A stretch of 12,026 nucleotides of DNA from an uncultured Chloroflexota bacterium. GTDB lineage: Bacteria; Chloroflexota; Dehalococcoidia; SAR202; UBA11138. Positions within the stretch are counted from its first letter, which is position 1; each line of letters opens with the position of its first letter. Where the stretch lies: contig CAJWRP010000022.1 in assembly GCA_913046025.1 (NCBI GenBank), positions 1 through 12,026 on the forward strand. Reading direction: 5' to 3'. The notes beneath the pieces were generated by a model. That model was not told the DNA's origin, searched no databases, and was given only the letters and a program-made list of their open reading frames with translations. The position numbers and the translations under genes were made by a program. Of this stretch, positions 1-8,164 are shown one piece after another.

Positions 1-757
1 GACGGGAGGGAAGCCCTCCGAGCAACGAGGAGCTCTTGCGCGCGGCCGCGGCCGCCGCGCGCTCGTCCTCCACCAGCACACGCTCAACCGACGCAGAGAG
101 GTGTACCTCGCCGCCCTGCTCTCGGATCTTGTCCGCCAGCACCTCGAAGATTTCCTCGAAGCTGCCGATTGGGTATCCCAACATCTCCTTTATCAGGCTC
201 TTGCTGCGGGACCTGACGCGGGTCTGTATCTTGCCCAATACCCAGACCATGCCCACCTGTTTGTAGAACTCTTCGCCGAACTTGCCTCTGAGCATTGGCT
301 GCCAGAAACCCTCGTGCCCTTTGCGTCCGATGTGTTTGCTCAACCACTCGTCAGCCGTAACGCCTTCGTATTTGCTGTAGTTCGTTTGTCTTTGTAAGTA
401 CAACGTTGTAAGGCCAAGCCGAATGCGATCGATGAGACTCAAAGGCTTGAACTTCAGCAAGTCCAGAGGCGTTACGAAGTTGTAAATGCGCCCATCGTGC
501 ATTGTGCCTACGGTGGACTCGATCCACCGTATCTGATGACCCAGGCCTATCTCTTTCACGAGGTCAATAATGTGGGTATCGCTGGTGAACCAGTGGTGGT
601 AACCCTTCTCCAGCTTGGCGTCGCCCACCATGAAAGTGGAAGCCTGTCCGCCAATAAAGGGCGCCCGTTCGTACACGGTGACGTGGTGACCCTGTTTGCC
701 CAGGTGATAGGCGGCGGCTAATCCGGCAGCGCCAGCGCCCACAATGCCGATATTCAA
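1..757 (-). CDS. NAD(P)/FAD-dependent oxidoreductase (amine-oxidase/phytoene-desaturase-like), 3' end outside window
   Basis: This is the N-terminal 252 codons of a flavoprotein; the C-terminus lies beyond the left edge. The N-terminus is a Rossmann FAD-binding fold, with GxGxxG seen as GAGAAGLAAA from about residue 6 and followed by the acidic strand end VTVYER. Next comes IGGQAST, the usual second FAD-contacting stretch. Around residues 150-170 FWQPMLRGKFG matches the P-x-L-x-x-K-F-G signature of bacterial amine-oxidase-type FAD enzymes. The start is TTG at 757-755, because FAD motifs begin at once and an AGGAG ribosome site lies about 8 nt upstream. The start overlaps the stop of the flippase-like gene (TTGA), so translational coupling is likely. 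The partner genes suggest a redox step on an isoprenoid, lipid or sugar-lipid intermediate; this is inference and the substrate is unknown. An alanine-rich stretch lies near the left edge (38-62). Confidence 0.85.
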   Translation of the reverse strand, partial: MNIGIVGAGAAGLAAAYHLGKQGHHVTVYERAPFIGGQASTFMVGDAKLEKGYHHWFTSDTHIIDLVKEIGLGHQIRWIESTVGTMHDGRIYNFVTPLDLLKFKPLSLIDRIRLGLTTLYLQRQTNYSKYEGVTADEWLSKHIGRKGHEGFWQPMLRGKFGEEFYKQVGMVWVLGKIQTRVRSRSKSLIKEMLGYPIGSFEEIFEVLADKIREQGGEVHLSASVERVLVEDERAAAAAARKSSSLLGGLPSR

Positions 758-1887
758 GAAAATCTCCTATCTTCGGCTGAATTAACCGGCGTTTGCCCCG
801 CTACCGTTGAGGTAGTTTGCGGGTTGGATTCTGCAATTACTTCTGGCACCTGACCGGCCCTGGTTAGCTTTCTCAACGAGATGTGGCCTGTCCACAGGAA
901 GACCTGTCCTAGCAGAATCATCGGCAGCAGCAGCGTGGCGTGGACTAGAGCCGCGAATCCGCCAGCCACCGACCTGTCCACGGAAGCCTGAGGCAGCAAG
1001 ACCAGCGTTTCTCTGGTGATAAGCTCAAAAATGCCTATGCCTCCCGGCGCGGCGGGGATCGAAGCGCCTATGTTGGCGATGGCAGTAACCAGAATCATGC
1101 CTATGGCCATCTGGCCAAGGCCTGGGAAGGCGAGATTCATGTCGAACGAGAACGCTACCAAGAGGAACAGGAGGGCCTCCAGTAGCCAGATAGGAATCGA
1201 GGCTAGAAGAAGCTTGGCAATCACGCGAGGACTGCGCATGGGTTCCAGGCCCTGCAAGAAGTAGTCGATCAAGCTGCGAATTGGCGCCTCGAACCGTTCG
1301 GGTAGAGGGCGAACAAGTTTCATCGATACTTCTCTTGTTCGTCCGGGAAATGCTGCGAACAGGATGAGAGTGCCGAATGCCACGATGAACGGCAAGCTGA
1401 ACGCTACCACAATGAATGGCCAGGCTCGATCGGCCTTGTCGCCGAATGCCTCAGCCAGACCGGACAAGGGGGTGAACAGCGCGATAATAGCTATGAAGAA
1501 CAGCAAAATCAGAGCGTCGAGAACGTGCTCGATGAAGATAGTCATTAGGGCAGCCGCTTTGCTGACGCCCTCTCTCTCGGCGACGTAGTAACTTCGCACT
1601 AACTCGCCCAGTCGCATTGGCAAGAGATTGTTCGCCATATAGCCGATGGTCACGACGGGAAACAGCCGCCTGGTGGTGGTAGGCTTCATGTGATAGAGCA
1701 GCATGCGCCACCGAATTGTGCGGAACAGCACGGACACCTGGTAGGCGATAATCGCGGGTATCAGGTAAATGTAATTGGCTCCGGCAAGGGCGCTCACCAT
1801 GTCTCCCACGTCGATGGTGACGATGAACAGCGCCAATAAGATGGCGCTAAGCCCGATGCCTATCCAGAATTTGCTCGATGAGATCAA
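754..1887 (-). CDS. YbhN/UPF0104-type flippase-like membrane protein (LPG synthase TM domain family)
   Basis: The protein has 377 residues and about eight hydrophobic membrane segments. It matches the integral-membrane domain of lysylphosphatidylglycerol synthases (PF03706) without the cytosolic aminoacyl-transfer domain. Family landmarks are RTIRWRMLL (about 56-64), NNLLPMRLGELVRSY (86-100), IEHVLDAL (119-126) and PAAPGGIGIFE (278-288). Stand-alone members are thought to move lipids or lipid-linked sugars across the membrane. The start is TTG at 1887, with an AGGGGT ribosome-site-like stretch 5 nt upstream; the first membrane helix begins soon after, so a later start is unlikely. The 136 bp between it and the Agl23-like gene hold no clear terminator, so read-through from upstream is plausible. 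Its stop overlaps the next oxidoreductase start by 4 nt. The hydrophilic C-terminal 35 residues are a variable tail. The lipid substrate is not known. Confidence 0.88.
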   Translation of the reverse strand: MISSSKFWIGIGLSAILLALFIVTIDVGDMVSALAGANYIYLIPAIIAYQVSVLFRTIRWRMLLYHMKPTTTRRLFPVVTIGYMANNLLPMRLGELVRSYYVAEREGVSKAAALMTIFIEHVLDALILLFFIAIIALFTPLSGLAEAFGDKADRAWPFIVVAFSLPFIVAFGTLILFAAFPGRTREVSMKLVRPLPERFEAPIRSLIDYFLQGLEPMRSPRVIAKLLLASIPIWLLEALLFLLVAFSFDMNLAFPGLGQMAIGMILVTAIANIGASIPAAPGGIGIFELITRETLVLLPQASVDRSVAGGFAALVHATLLLPMILLGQVFLWTGHISLRKLTRAGQVPEVIAESNPQTTSTVAGQTPVNSAEDRRFS

Positions 1888-2023
1888 ATCTTACCCCTAG
1901 AAAAACCTTAGCACACCCTATGGCCACGTGGAACGCCAAATATTGGCCGCCATTGGCTGGTTATGAGAGGCGAAATCCGGTGGGGTTAAACGAAAGATGT
2001 TTTTAGACCCTACGGCAGGAGCC

Positions 2024-4288
2024 TCAAGAGCCATTATCGGAGTCGATTGTTCGAGGGAAGCCGGGCTGCCTATAGAGGTAGGCATCCTCGCTACCGATGC
2101 GGTCGAACACGCCTTCTCGGTTCAACCAGTAGTCCATCACCCGTCGCCAGGACTCGCGATCGACAGTGGCGCTGAAAAACTTCGACGGAGTGACGGAGCG
2201 ATAGGTACTCTCTGGGAACCACCACCTGTGTTTAATAAGCTTTGCTTCGTCGAAATCTTGCTTGAGTATCTCGTCGGCTTCAGCCTGATTCTTGGTATGC
2301 ACGAGGACCATAGGTGAATCAGGAACCTCGGTTAGCGGTGTGTTTTCGTAGGCAGGGTAATTGACCTTCGTATAGTCCCGAAGGTACCAGGCCCACGGCC
2401 ACGTGTAGCCACTGGTCTGGTCTATGGTTATCGGCAAAGCCAGCTTTTCTTCGGATGCGTCGCTGGCGGTCTGGATATCGCGCATCAGCTGGGTAATATC
2501 CGGCGATGTCTGGGTGTAGACGAGCATCTCCACTGGCGTATCTCCGTTCTGATAGCTAGCCGTCCACCCAGTTCTTACGCTCAACGCGAACAGCAGCAGG
2601 AATAGAGGAATGACTGAGAATGCGAAGAAGTTGGCTTTGCCGACTCGCCTCGTCATGAAAATGCCACCAGCAATCAGGACCGCAAGCGCTACCAGCAGAC
2701 CGGCAAGCATTGGCAGGCCGGAGTCTGCGTCGTCACCTACGCCGAACAGCGCCAGCTGCCACAGAGCGACGAAGAACAACGGCACGCCGATCAAGAAAAG
2801 GAGCCACGCTGTCGGGACTGCTCTCCGCCAATCGACTCGCTGAATGATCTCCCCAATGAATTTCCCGGAGATGACAATCAGCGGCAGGCTGATATTGACC
2901 AGCAGCCACGGCATCTTCTCGCTGGCTATGGTGTAGAGAATAAACGTGGCCACTACCCAGTAGGCCAGGAAACGGCCAAAGGCGTCCTTGCGTCTCGTGT
3001 AGTAGACGGCGGCAATAGCTCCAAAGAATAGCGGCAAGTATTCGTAAACTGGCGTGATGACCAGATAGTAGTACCAGGGCTGGTTTCCCCGGGCCACGTC
3101 TTGTTGGGCGATCCAGTAGCCCAGGCTCTGCCAGACGCCTGATTCCAACCCATGCCAATTGGTGAAGAATGTGCTGTAGAGTAGCGCCCATATTACGTAG
3201 AAGATTACAGCGCAGCGCCACCACACGCCCCATCGCCACTTGAAGCCCAGGTATGCCGAGATTCCCAGCATGGCAACCACCACGAGGAAGGCTATGACTA
3301 TCCCCCCTCCAGATGCTGCGCCAATGGGGTTGATCGTATCCGGATTTGCCAGGGTCAGATTAGACCAGTTCAGAAGAGCCGTGTTTTGAAAGATGCTTGC
3401 GGCAGCAGACCACTGGGGCAGAGTTATTGTTATTAACAGGAGCAGGAAAGACGCTGATCTGCTGAGTTTGGACAGGTCCATGCCATGGGAAAGGTAGCTC
3501 CATATGCCGGAGCCGATGCGCCAAAGGGCCGCTGGCGGTGAAGTCTCTCCTGAGGTTATATTGAGATTTATCTTCACACTTCGCCAGTGATCGGGAGTTG
3601 CTATGACGAAGAGAAAGAGGCCCAGAATGGCAGTGACCAGGTAGGCTGTCTCTTTGGTGGCGAAGGCGAAGGCTAGAAGACCGGCCGCGAAATAGAGGTA
3701 GCGATTCTTGCCATCGTCCATGTATCGCCACATGCATGCTATGAGGCCCACCGTCCAAGCCGCCATAAGAATGTCATTGCGAGCAAACCGACTGAAATAT
3801 AGCAGTGCTGGTGAGAATGCCAGCATACCCGAGACCAGGACCGCGCCTAGTTTACCAAGACGTGTCCTGAGCAGAATGGGCATGGCAACCAGGATAGTTC
3901 CCATCACTGCGTAAAGTATCCTGGAGGTGTAGTCGCTGTCCCCCAGAAGGAAGAATATGGCGGCGTTTGCCTCGAATTGCAGCGGGCCGTGCATCATCGG
4001 GTTGTGGGCGAAGGTCCCGCTGTTGAATAGCTCCCAGGAGAAGTACGAGTGCAGGCTTTCGTCGTGGTGCAGGGCGCGCGAGCCCAGGTCCCATAGGCGC
4101 ATCACGCCCGCCATCAGAATCAGCAGTGAGTAGGCGATCCATTCGCCAGGCCTGATGCCGTTGCGAGAGTCCTCCCGTCCAATCCAGAAGAAACGGCGAA
4201 GCCATGTAATCACAGCCCAAGATGGAGCTGCGGCCGAGTCGTCGAGAAGCTCTACTGCTTCTGCTTCTACGGGTTGATCTGTTGCCAT
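2024..4288 (-). CDS. TIGR03663-family (Agl23-like, flippase activity-associated) membrane protein, GT39-related
   Basis: This is a 754-residue polytopic membrane protein of the TIGR03663 type, distantly related to dolichyl-phosphate-mannose protein mannosyltransferases (GT39/PMT). The few invariant family residues are present: the DE pair at 76-77 (in LHHDESLHSYF), HGP at 100-102, and arginines in TSRIL (123) and YFSRFARND (167, 170). The DE pair is the equivalent of the catalytic acid loop between TM1 and TM2 in GT-C transferases. The family name links it to flippase-associated functions in archaeal N-glycosylation, but the function is largely unproven. The acidic soluble N-terminus (about 45 residues) precedes TM1; the C-terminal 170 residues form an extracytoplasmic domain. 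The start is ATG at 4288, directly abutting the TAA of the DUF2298 gene with 0 nt between, so the two are co-transcribed and probably coupled. TIGR03662 and TIGR03663 genes are known to travel together, as here. Confidence 0.9.
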   Translation of the reverse strand: MATDQPVEAEAVELLDDSAAAPSWAVITWLRRFFWIGREDSRNGIRPGEWIAYSLLILMAGVMRLWDLGSRALHHDESLHSYFSWELFNSGTFAHNPMMHGPLQFEANAAIFFLLGDSDYTSRILYAVMGTILVAMPILLRTRLGKLGAVLVSGMLAFSPALLYFSRFARNDILMAAWTVGLIACMWRYMDDGKNRYLYFAAGLLAFAFATKETAYLVTAILGLFLFVIATPDHWRSVKINLNITSGETSPPAALWRIGSGIWSYLSHGMDLSKLSRSASFLLLLITITLPQWSAAASIFQNTALLNWSNLTLANPDTINPIGAASGGGIVIAFLVVVAMLGISAYLGFKWRWGVWWRCAVIFYVIWALLYSTFFTNWHGLESGVWQSLGYWIAQQDVARGNQPWYYYLVITPVYEYLPLFFGAIAAVYYTRRKDAFGRFLAYWVVATFILYTIASEKMPWLLVNISLPLIVISGKFIGEIIQRVDWRRAVPTAWLLFLIGVPLFFVALWQLALFGVGDDADSGLPMLAGLLVALAVLIAGGIFMTRRVGKANFFAFSVIPLFLLLFALSVRTGWTASYQNGDTPVEMLVYTQTSPDITQLMRDIQTASDASEEKLALPITIDQTSGYTWPWAWYLRDYTKVNYPAYENTPLTEVPDSPMVLVHTKNQAEADEILKQDFDEAKLIKHRWWFPESTYRSVTPSKFFSATVDRESWRRVMDYWLNREGVFDRIGSEDAYLYRQPGFPRTIDSDNGS

Positions 4289-6598
4289 TTATTCCCGCCG
4301 CCGGTAGATTGTCACGTCGTCCTGTTCGTAGACGGCGTCCATAAACGTTGAAAATTTATCCAGACCTTCCGTCCCGTACTTATCCCGTTCTTGGAAGCTA
4401 ATGTACACGTAATCTACGTCGTACTTGTTCAGAAGGTTCTGTGTCTCCGTTGTGTCCAGGGTCTGATAGATAAGGGCGACGTCAGCCTCGCGTCCTGCGA
4501 ACTGTTCGTCTGTGCCTCGCCACTGGATTTCGTGGCCCGGCCAGTTGAATATTGTCGACAGGCCAGTGCTACGGGACATCAGCCCCCAGTCGAACCACTC
4601 ACCAACGCCTTCCACTATGCCAGATCCCGACTCTGCGTTGCTACGAAGGTAGTCCATGGCACCGTATTGAGCGTCGCTGACGAACCTGTCGCCTTGAAGG
4701 GTCGCGTTCTGTCTGCTCAGCTCACTCTTGGATGCGATGGCTGCCGGTGTGTAGTAGAGCGAGCCAACTAGCAAGGCAATGAACGCCGCGGCCCAAAGCG
4801 TGTTCAGGGAGCGACGCCACCCTGCCAGGGATATCCTGAGAGATTTCCACTGGTATATCGCGAACCCGGAGGCCACTGCCAATAGCAGCCACGCCTGGTA
4901 GTACAGCTTGAATATGGTGTTCATACGGGAATTGAAGAAGTCCTCTATGAAGAACAGCTCCGGTCCCATTATGAGCAGGAGGCCTGTGGTGGCGAGCGCC
5001 ATGGCGAACAGCTTGCCGCCCTCTCGCTCTTCGCGGGCCAACCAGATGGTGTTATACACGCCGATGACGATTAGCGCCACAAAGGGCAGAATGTGGAAGA
5101 ACCTACCGGCGACGTCACCGATACCGCCCTCTCCCAGGGTAAACCTGGCTGCCCATAGGATCCAGGGAACCAATCCGATGGCTAATGAGATTATTGTTAG
5201 CTTGAGCCAGTCCTCTCTTACGGTTGCCTGCCAGAAAGTAGCCAGCATAAAGGGGACTACCGCAACGAGAAACATTGCCCAAATCAGGAGAAGGTGACCG
5301 CTTCGGCTGGTAGTCTCCACCGTGCCGAGGCCATCCACACCTGCCTGAAAGCTGAGGAAGTAAGGCGAATAAAGGACAAAGACGAGTGCAAGAACTGCCA
5401 CACTCCTCGGCAAGGCGTAGGTCGCCATACTTCTCAGGCTCCCGCGCCTTTCGCGGAAGGTTTTCAGGGCGGCGATGGCGATGAACAGAGCCCCGTAAGT
5501 CGGCAAGTCCCACATGTTGGCGAATGCCAGCCCGCCCAACGCCAAGCCAACGACAAGAATGAAGGCATAACGTCGAATATTTCTTCCTACCTCTTCAACA
5601 ATCGGCGTTCTGAGGAAGTTCAGGCTTAACCCCAGGAACATGGTGGCAAAGGGCAGGGACATAACGTGCGGGTGCATGTCGCCCAGCATGAAGCTAAATA
5701 AGGGGAACTCCTGGATGGTGTAGTCGATGCCTGCGCCTTCCTGGAAGGTGTTGATCACCCTGGTGGCGCGGAACCACCACCAGAACTCCTGTGGCATCCA
5801 GCTAGTTGCGGCATCCTCCGAGGGTCCGTCCAGGCCGTCAATGGCGAGCCAGTCCCAGAAACCCTGGGAGCCAATGCCATTGAAGCGCATGAATTCCAGC
5901 ACGCCCTCAAGATTGGCAACCAAGCCAACCATGACGGCGCTGGCGATGCCTCCAGCCACTGCGTAGCCCCAGTGTGCTCGCTCCGCCCTGATCATGTTGT
6001 AGCCCAGTCCGAACACGCCCATTGCTGCCAACGCTGGTATCAGGGCCAGTGACAGGTTGTAGGCAACTGCGGACGCAACGCCGGCAATCTGAGTGATGGA
6101 ACCCATCATCCAGTAACCGAAATAGTAGTAGCTGATGGTTTCGCCTCGCAGCCAGGGGTCCTCCGGCTGCCCGAACGTCGATTGGATAGACGCATTCAGA
6201 AAGGCGAAGTCCATGGGCTGCTCGGTGTGGTTAATGTATGGGTCCGTGCTGCGGAAGACGACCCAACCAATAAGGAATGCTAGGAAAATTACCTCGCCGA
6301 TGATGAGGGCCTTGCGCTCTTTGCGGACGAACTGGAGCATCTCTTGGCGATGGTTCCAGGCGTACCAGGCGGACAGCGCGCCGAATAAGACGAGGAGGGC
6401 GATTAGCGAAATTCGTATGCTGGGGAGGATGTGCAGGACGCTTAGCATCCACGACAGGTAGCCGATTATGAGGATGCCCAGGGGTTTGCTGAGTGTGTAA
6501 CCCCTGTCTGCCAATTTGGGAAGCAAGAAATAGGCCAATGGAAAGGCGATAAGCCCCATGACCTCGGCAGTGATAAGCCACCACAACACGTCCAGCAT
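4289..6598 (-). CDS. DUF2298 / Chlor_Arch_YYY (TIGR03662-like) polytopic membrane protein
   Basis: The 769-residue, very hydrophobic protein carries the family's diagnostic YYYxG motif as YYYFG at 157-161, preceded by EQPMDFAFLN (126-135) and DPWLRGETIS. This is the single-domain class of 700-900 residues. A short soluble C-terminal part contains GVGEWFDWGLMSRSTGLS and ends in a Rossmann-like section (YDVDYVYISFQE) typical of GT-C-like envelope proteins. The biochemical function is unknown; a membrane glycosyltransferase or lipid-linked sugar handling role is inferred from topology and from the Agl23-like neighbour. The start is ATG at 6598. No ribosome site is visible, but a TATAAT box ends 6 nt upstream, so the message is probably leaderless. 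It is the first gene of the envelope cassette and is separated from ftsY by 139 bp. Confidence 0.9.
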   Translation of the reverse strand: MLDVLWWLITAEVMGLIAFPLAYFLLPKLADRGYTLSKPLGILIIGYLSWMLSVLHILPSIRISLIALLVLFGALSAWYAWNHRQEMLQFVRKERKALIIGEVIFLAFLIGWVVFRSTDPYINHTEQPMDFAFLNASIQSTFGQPEDPWLRGETISYYYFGYWMMGSITQIAGVASAVAYNLSLALIPALAAMGVFGLGYNMIRAERAHWGYAVAGGIASAVMVGLVANLEGVLEFMRFNGIGSQGFWDWLAIDGLDGPSEDAATSWMPQEFWWWFRATRVINTFQEGAGIDYTIQEFPLFSFMLGDMHPHVMSLPFATMFLGLSLNFLRTPIVEEVGRNIRRYAFILVVGLALGGLAFANMWDLPTYGALFIAIAALKTFRERRGSLRSMATYALPRSVAVLALVFVLYSPYFLSFQAGVDGLGTVETTSRSGHLLLIWAMFLVAVVPFMLATFWQATVREDWLKLTIISLAIGLVPWILWAARFTLGEGGIGDVAGRFFHILPFVALIVIGVYNTIWLAREEREGGKLFAMALATTGLLLIMGPELFFIEDFFNSRMNTIFKLYYQAWLLLAVASGFAIYQWKSLRISLAGWRRSLNTLWAAAFIALLVGSLYYTPAAIASKSELSRQNATLQGDRFVSDAQYGAMDYLRSNAESGSGIVEGVGEWFDWGLMSRSTGLSTIFNWPGHEIQWRGTDEQFAGREADVALIYQTLDTTETQNLLNKYDVDYVYISFQERDKYGTEGLDKFSTFMDAVYEQDDVTIYRRRE

Positions 6599-6604
6599 AG
6601 CTAA

Positions 6605-6610
6605 ATTATA
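6605..6610 (-). promoter_or_regulatory. Candidate -10 box for a leaderless DUF2298 transcript
   Basis: Read on the minus strand, a perfect TATAAT ends at 6605, and the ATG starts at 6598. Transcription starting the usual 6-8 nt after the box would begin at or next to the start codon. No ribosome-binding sequence occurs in between. No convincing -35 hexamer is seen 16-18 nt upstream, so the call rests on the -10 box and its position. Confidence 0.45.
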
Positions 6611-6737
6611 TACGTAGGGCTGTGCTTAGCGGGATGTGTTATTAGCACTCGTTGTCGGCGTTTTTAGCCAATTCGGATGAGATAATTTTGTATCTGTACT
6701 CTTGAGAAGTTGACGACTCATGGCGATCCTGTGCCGT

Positions 6738-7688
6738 CTAACTTCCGTTGCCGTCCGAAAACAGACCGTCCACAAACTCCTGCGGCTGGAAGGTAGCCAC
6801 GTCCTCGGCCTTCTCGCCTGTGCCTATGAAGAGGATAGGTAGGTCCAGCTCGTCAGCAATGCCGAAGACGATGCCGCCCTTGGATGAGCTGTCGACCTTG
6901 GCTAGGAATATGCCCTCGCAGTCCACCGCCTCGGTAAACGCTCTGGCTTGAATGAGTCCGTTTTGGCCAGTAGTAGCGTCGATTGTCACCAGCACTCGGT
7001 GTGAGCCAACGCCCTGGCGCTCCATAATCCGTTGGATCTTCTTTAGCTCTTCCATCAGGTTGAACTTGGTATGCAGTCTGCCAGCGGTGTCGATAATGAC
7101 CACGTCGGTGCCACGAGCCTTGGCAGCCTGAATCGTGTCGAAGGCCACGGCTCCTGGGTCTGCGCCAGACTGATGAGCAATTACGTCTACGCCGATACGC
7201 TCCGCCCAGACCTGTAGCTGTTCGATGGCTGCGGCTCGGAAAGTATCGGCCGCGCCCAATAACACCGTCTTGCCGGAATCCAGGTAGAGCTGGCTCAGCT
7301 TGGCAATGCTGGTAGTTTTGCCCGCGCCGTTTACGCCTACCATCAGGATAACCAGCGGCTTCTCGGGAGCCTCCAGCGTCTCGCTAGCGTCCTCGAAGTC
7401 TATCAGGTAGACCATCTCGTCCTTGAGGGCCTCCATGACCTCGGCAGGTTCGGTCAGCTTCTCTTCAGAAATCCGTGTCTTCAGCGTCTCCAGAAGCTTC
7501 ATTGTGGTTGCCACGCCCACGTCAGCGGAGATCAGCAACTCTTCAAGCTCATCCCAGGTGCCGTCGTCCAACGAAGGTTGGCTGAAAAGCGTAGCCATCT
7601 TGCCAAACCAGGTCTGGCGGGACTTCTGGACGGCCTTGGCGGTCTTCTCTTTGTCTTTTTCTTCGTTTTTGCGGAAGAACTTAAGCAT
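6738..7688 (-). CDS. ftsY: Signal recognition particle receptor FtsY
   Basis: FtsY is the membrane-associated GTPase that docks SRP-ribosome complexes at the translocon. The 316-residue protein has a short basic N-terminus (about 1-30) instead of the long acidic A domain of enterobacteria, then the N domain and the GTPase G domain. Motifs in order are GVNGAGKTT (118-126, P-loop), DTFRAAA (148-154), DTAGRL (200-205), TTGQNG (239-244), the G4 region AKVDSSSKGG (263-272) and GTGEKAEDVATF (289-300). G4 normally reads T-K-L-D-G-T-A-K-G-G in this family, so several positions differ, though the Lys, Asp and KGG are kept. The start is ATG at 7688, with AAGAGG 4 nt upstream. It lies 74 nt downstream of the PPOX gene and may be co-transcribed with it. 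No SRP RNA or ffh is seen in the window. Confidence 0.97.
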   Translation of the reverse strand: MLKFFRKNEEKDKEKTAKAVQKSRQTWFGKMATLFSQPSLDDGTWDELEELLISADVGVATTMKLLETLKTRISEEKLTEPAEVMEALKDEMVYLIDFEDASETLEAPEKPLVILMVGVNGAGKTTSIAKLSQLYLDSGKTVLLGAADTFRAAAIEQLQVWAERIGVDVIAHQSGADPGAVAFDTIQAAKARGTDVVIIDTAGRLHTKFNLMEELKKIQRIMERQGVGSHRVLVTIDATTGQNGLIQARAFTEAVDCEGIFLAKVDSSSKGGIVFGIADELDLPILFIGTGEKAEDVATFQPQEFVDGLFSDGNGS

Positions 7689-7762
7689 GGAGCCTCTTAA
7701 TAAGCCGAATAATGGCCGTGATAGCCTATTACGGAATAGAGTCAGGCAGCTATATGAAGCCT

Positions 7763-8149
7763 CTAGACGGGAGCAATCTTGATAATGACGCGCTTCTCAT
7801 CGGGGTTGGCGGCTAGCCCTGGGTACACATCAACGCCCATGTATTTTTTGGCCATGCTGTTAACGTGGTCGACAGCGCCTTCGTGGATCATATCCACAAC
7901 TTTGCCTCGAATGTTCACCTTGTCATAGGGACGTTCCGGATTAAATATGGAGACGGCTACACGGGGGTCACGTCTGAGGTTCTCGGTCTTAACTCGGCCT
8001 TCTGCCGTGTTGAATATTACGTGCTCGCCATCGGTGTCGACCCAGACTACGGTGGCCTGAGGAGATCCGTCCGCCATTAGTGTGGCTATGGTCGCGAAAT
8101 TCTTGCCTTCGCTTAGTGCTTTTCGTGCTTCATCGCTTAGAGGGGCCAA
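7763..8149 (-). CDS. PPOX-class F420/FMN-dependent split-barrel oxidoreductase
   Basis: The 128-residue protein fits the small pyridoxamine-5'-phosphate-oxidase-like split-barrel family, in particular the F420-binding TIGR03618/Rv1155-type group. Support comes from FATIATLMADGSPQATVVWV (18-37), the block FNTAEGRVKTENLRRDPRVA (46-65) with the cofactor-phosphate-binding K/R residues, RGKV (81-84) and the closing strand RVIIKI (120-125). Such proteins are homodimers that bind F420 or FMN and reduce varied substrates; the substrate here is unknown. The start is TTG: the frame is closed by a stop three codons upstream, and AGGTGA at 8156-8161 lies 6 nt before the TTG. A strong hairpin (8165-8213) sits directly upstream of that ribosome site. 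F420 dependence is inferred from family resemblance only; an FMN- or heme-binding relative is possible. Confidence 0.88.
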   Translation of the reverse strand: MAPLSDEARKALSEGKNFATIATLMADGSPQATVVWVDTDGEHVIFNTAEGRVKTENLRRDPRVAVSIFNPERPYDKVNIRGKVVDMIHEGAVDHVNSMAKKYMGVDVYPGLAANPDEKRVIIKIAPV

Positions 8150-8155
8150 AATCCT

Positions 8156-8161
8156 TCACCT
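8156..8161 (-). promoter_or_regulatory. Ribosome-binding site that fixes the TTG start of the PPOX gene
   Basis: AGGTGA on the minus strand is a six-base match to the anti-Shine-Dalgarno complement and lies 6 nt before the TTG at 8149. No ATG or GTG is available in frame before the upstream stop. Confidence 0.7.
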
Positions 8162-8164
8162 ACC

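Noticed and set aside
101..721. Plus-strand open frames opposite the FAD oxidoreductase
   Set aside because: They are antisense to a well-supported flavoprotein frame and show no recognisable domain or ribosome site.
1924..1931. CCACGTGG palindrome upstream of the flippase-like gene
   Set aside because: An 8-bp palindrome is common by chance, and no promoter elements lie around it.
2733..3914. Open frames on both strands within the Agl23-like gene
   Set aside because: All lie inside a long membrane-protein frame whose family motifs are clear. Their translations are rich in Arg, Pro and Ser, as expected for shadow frames.
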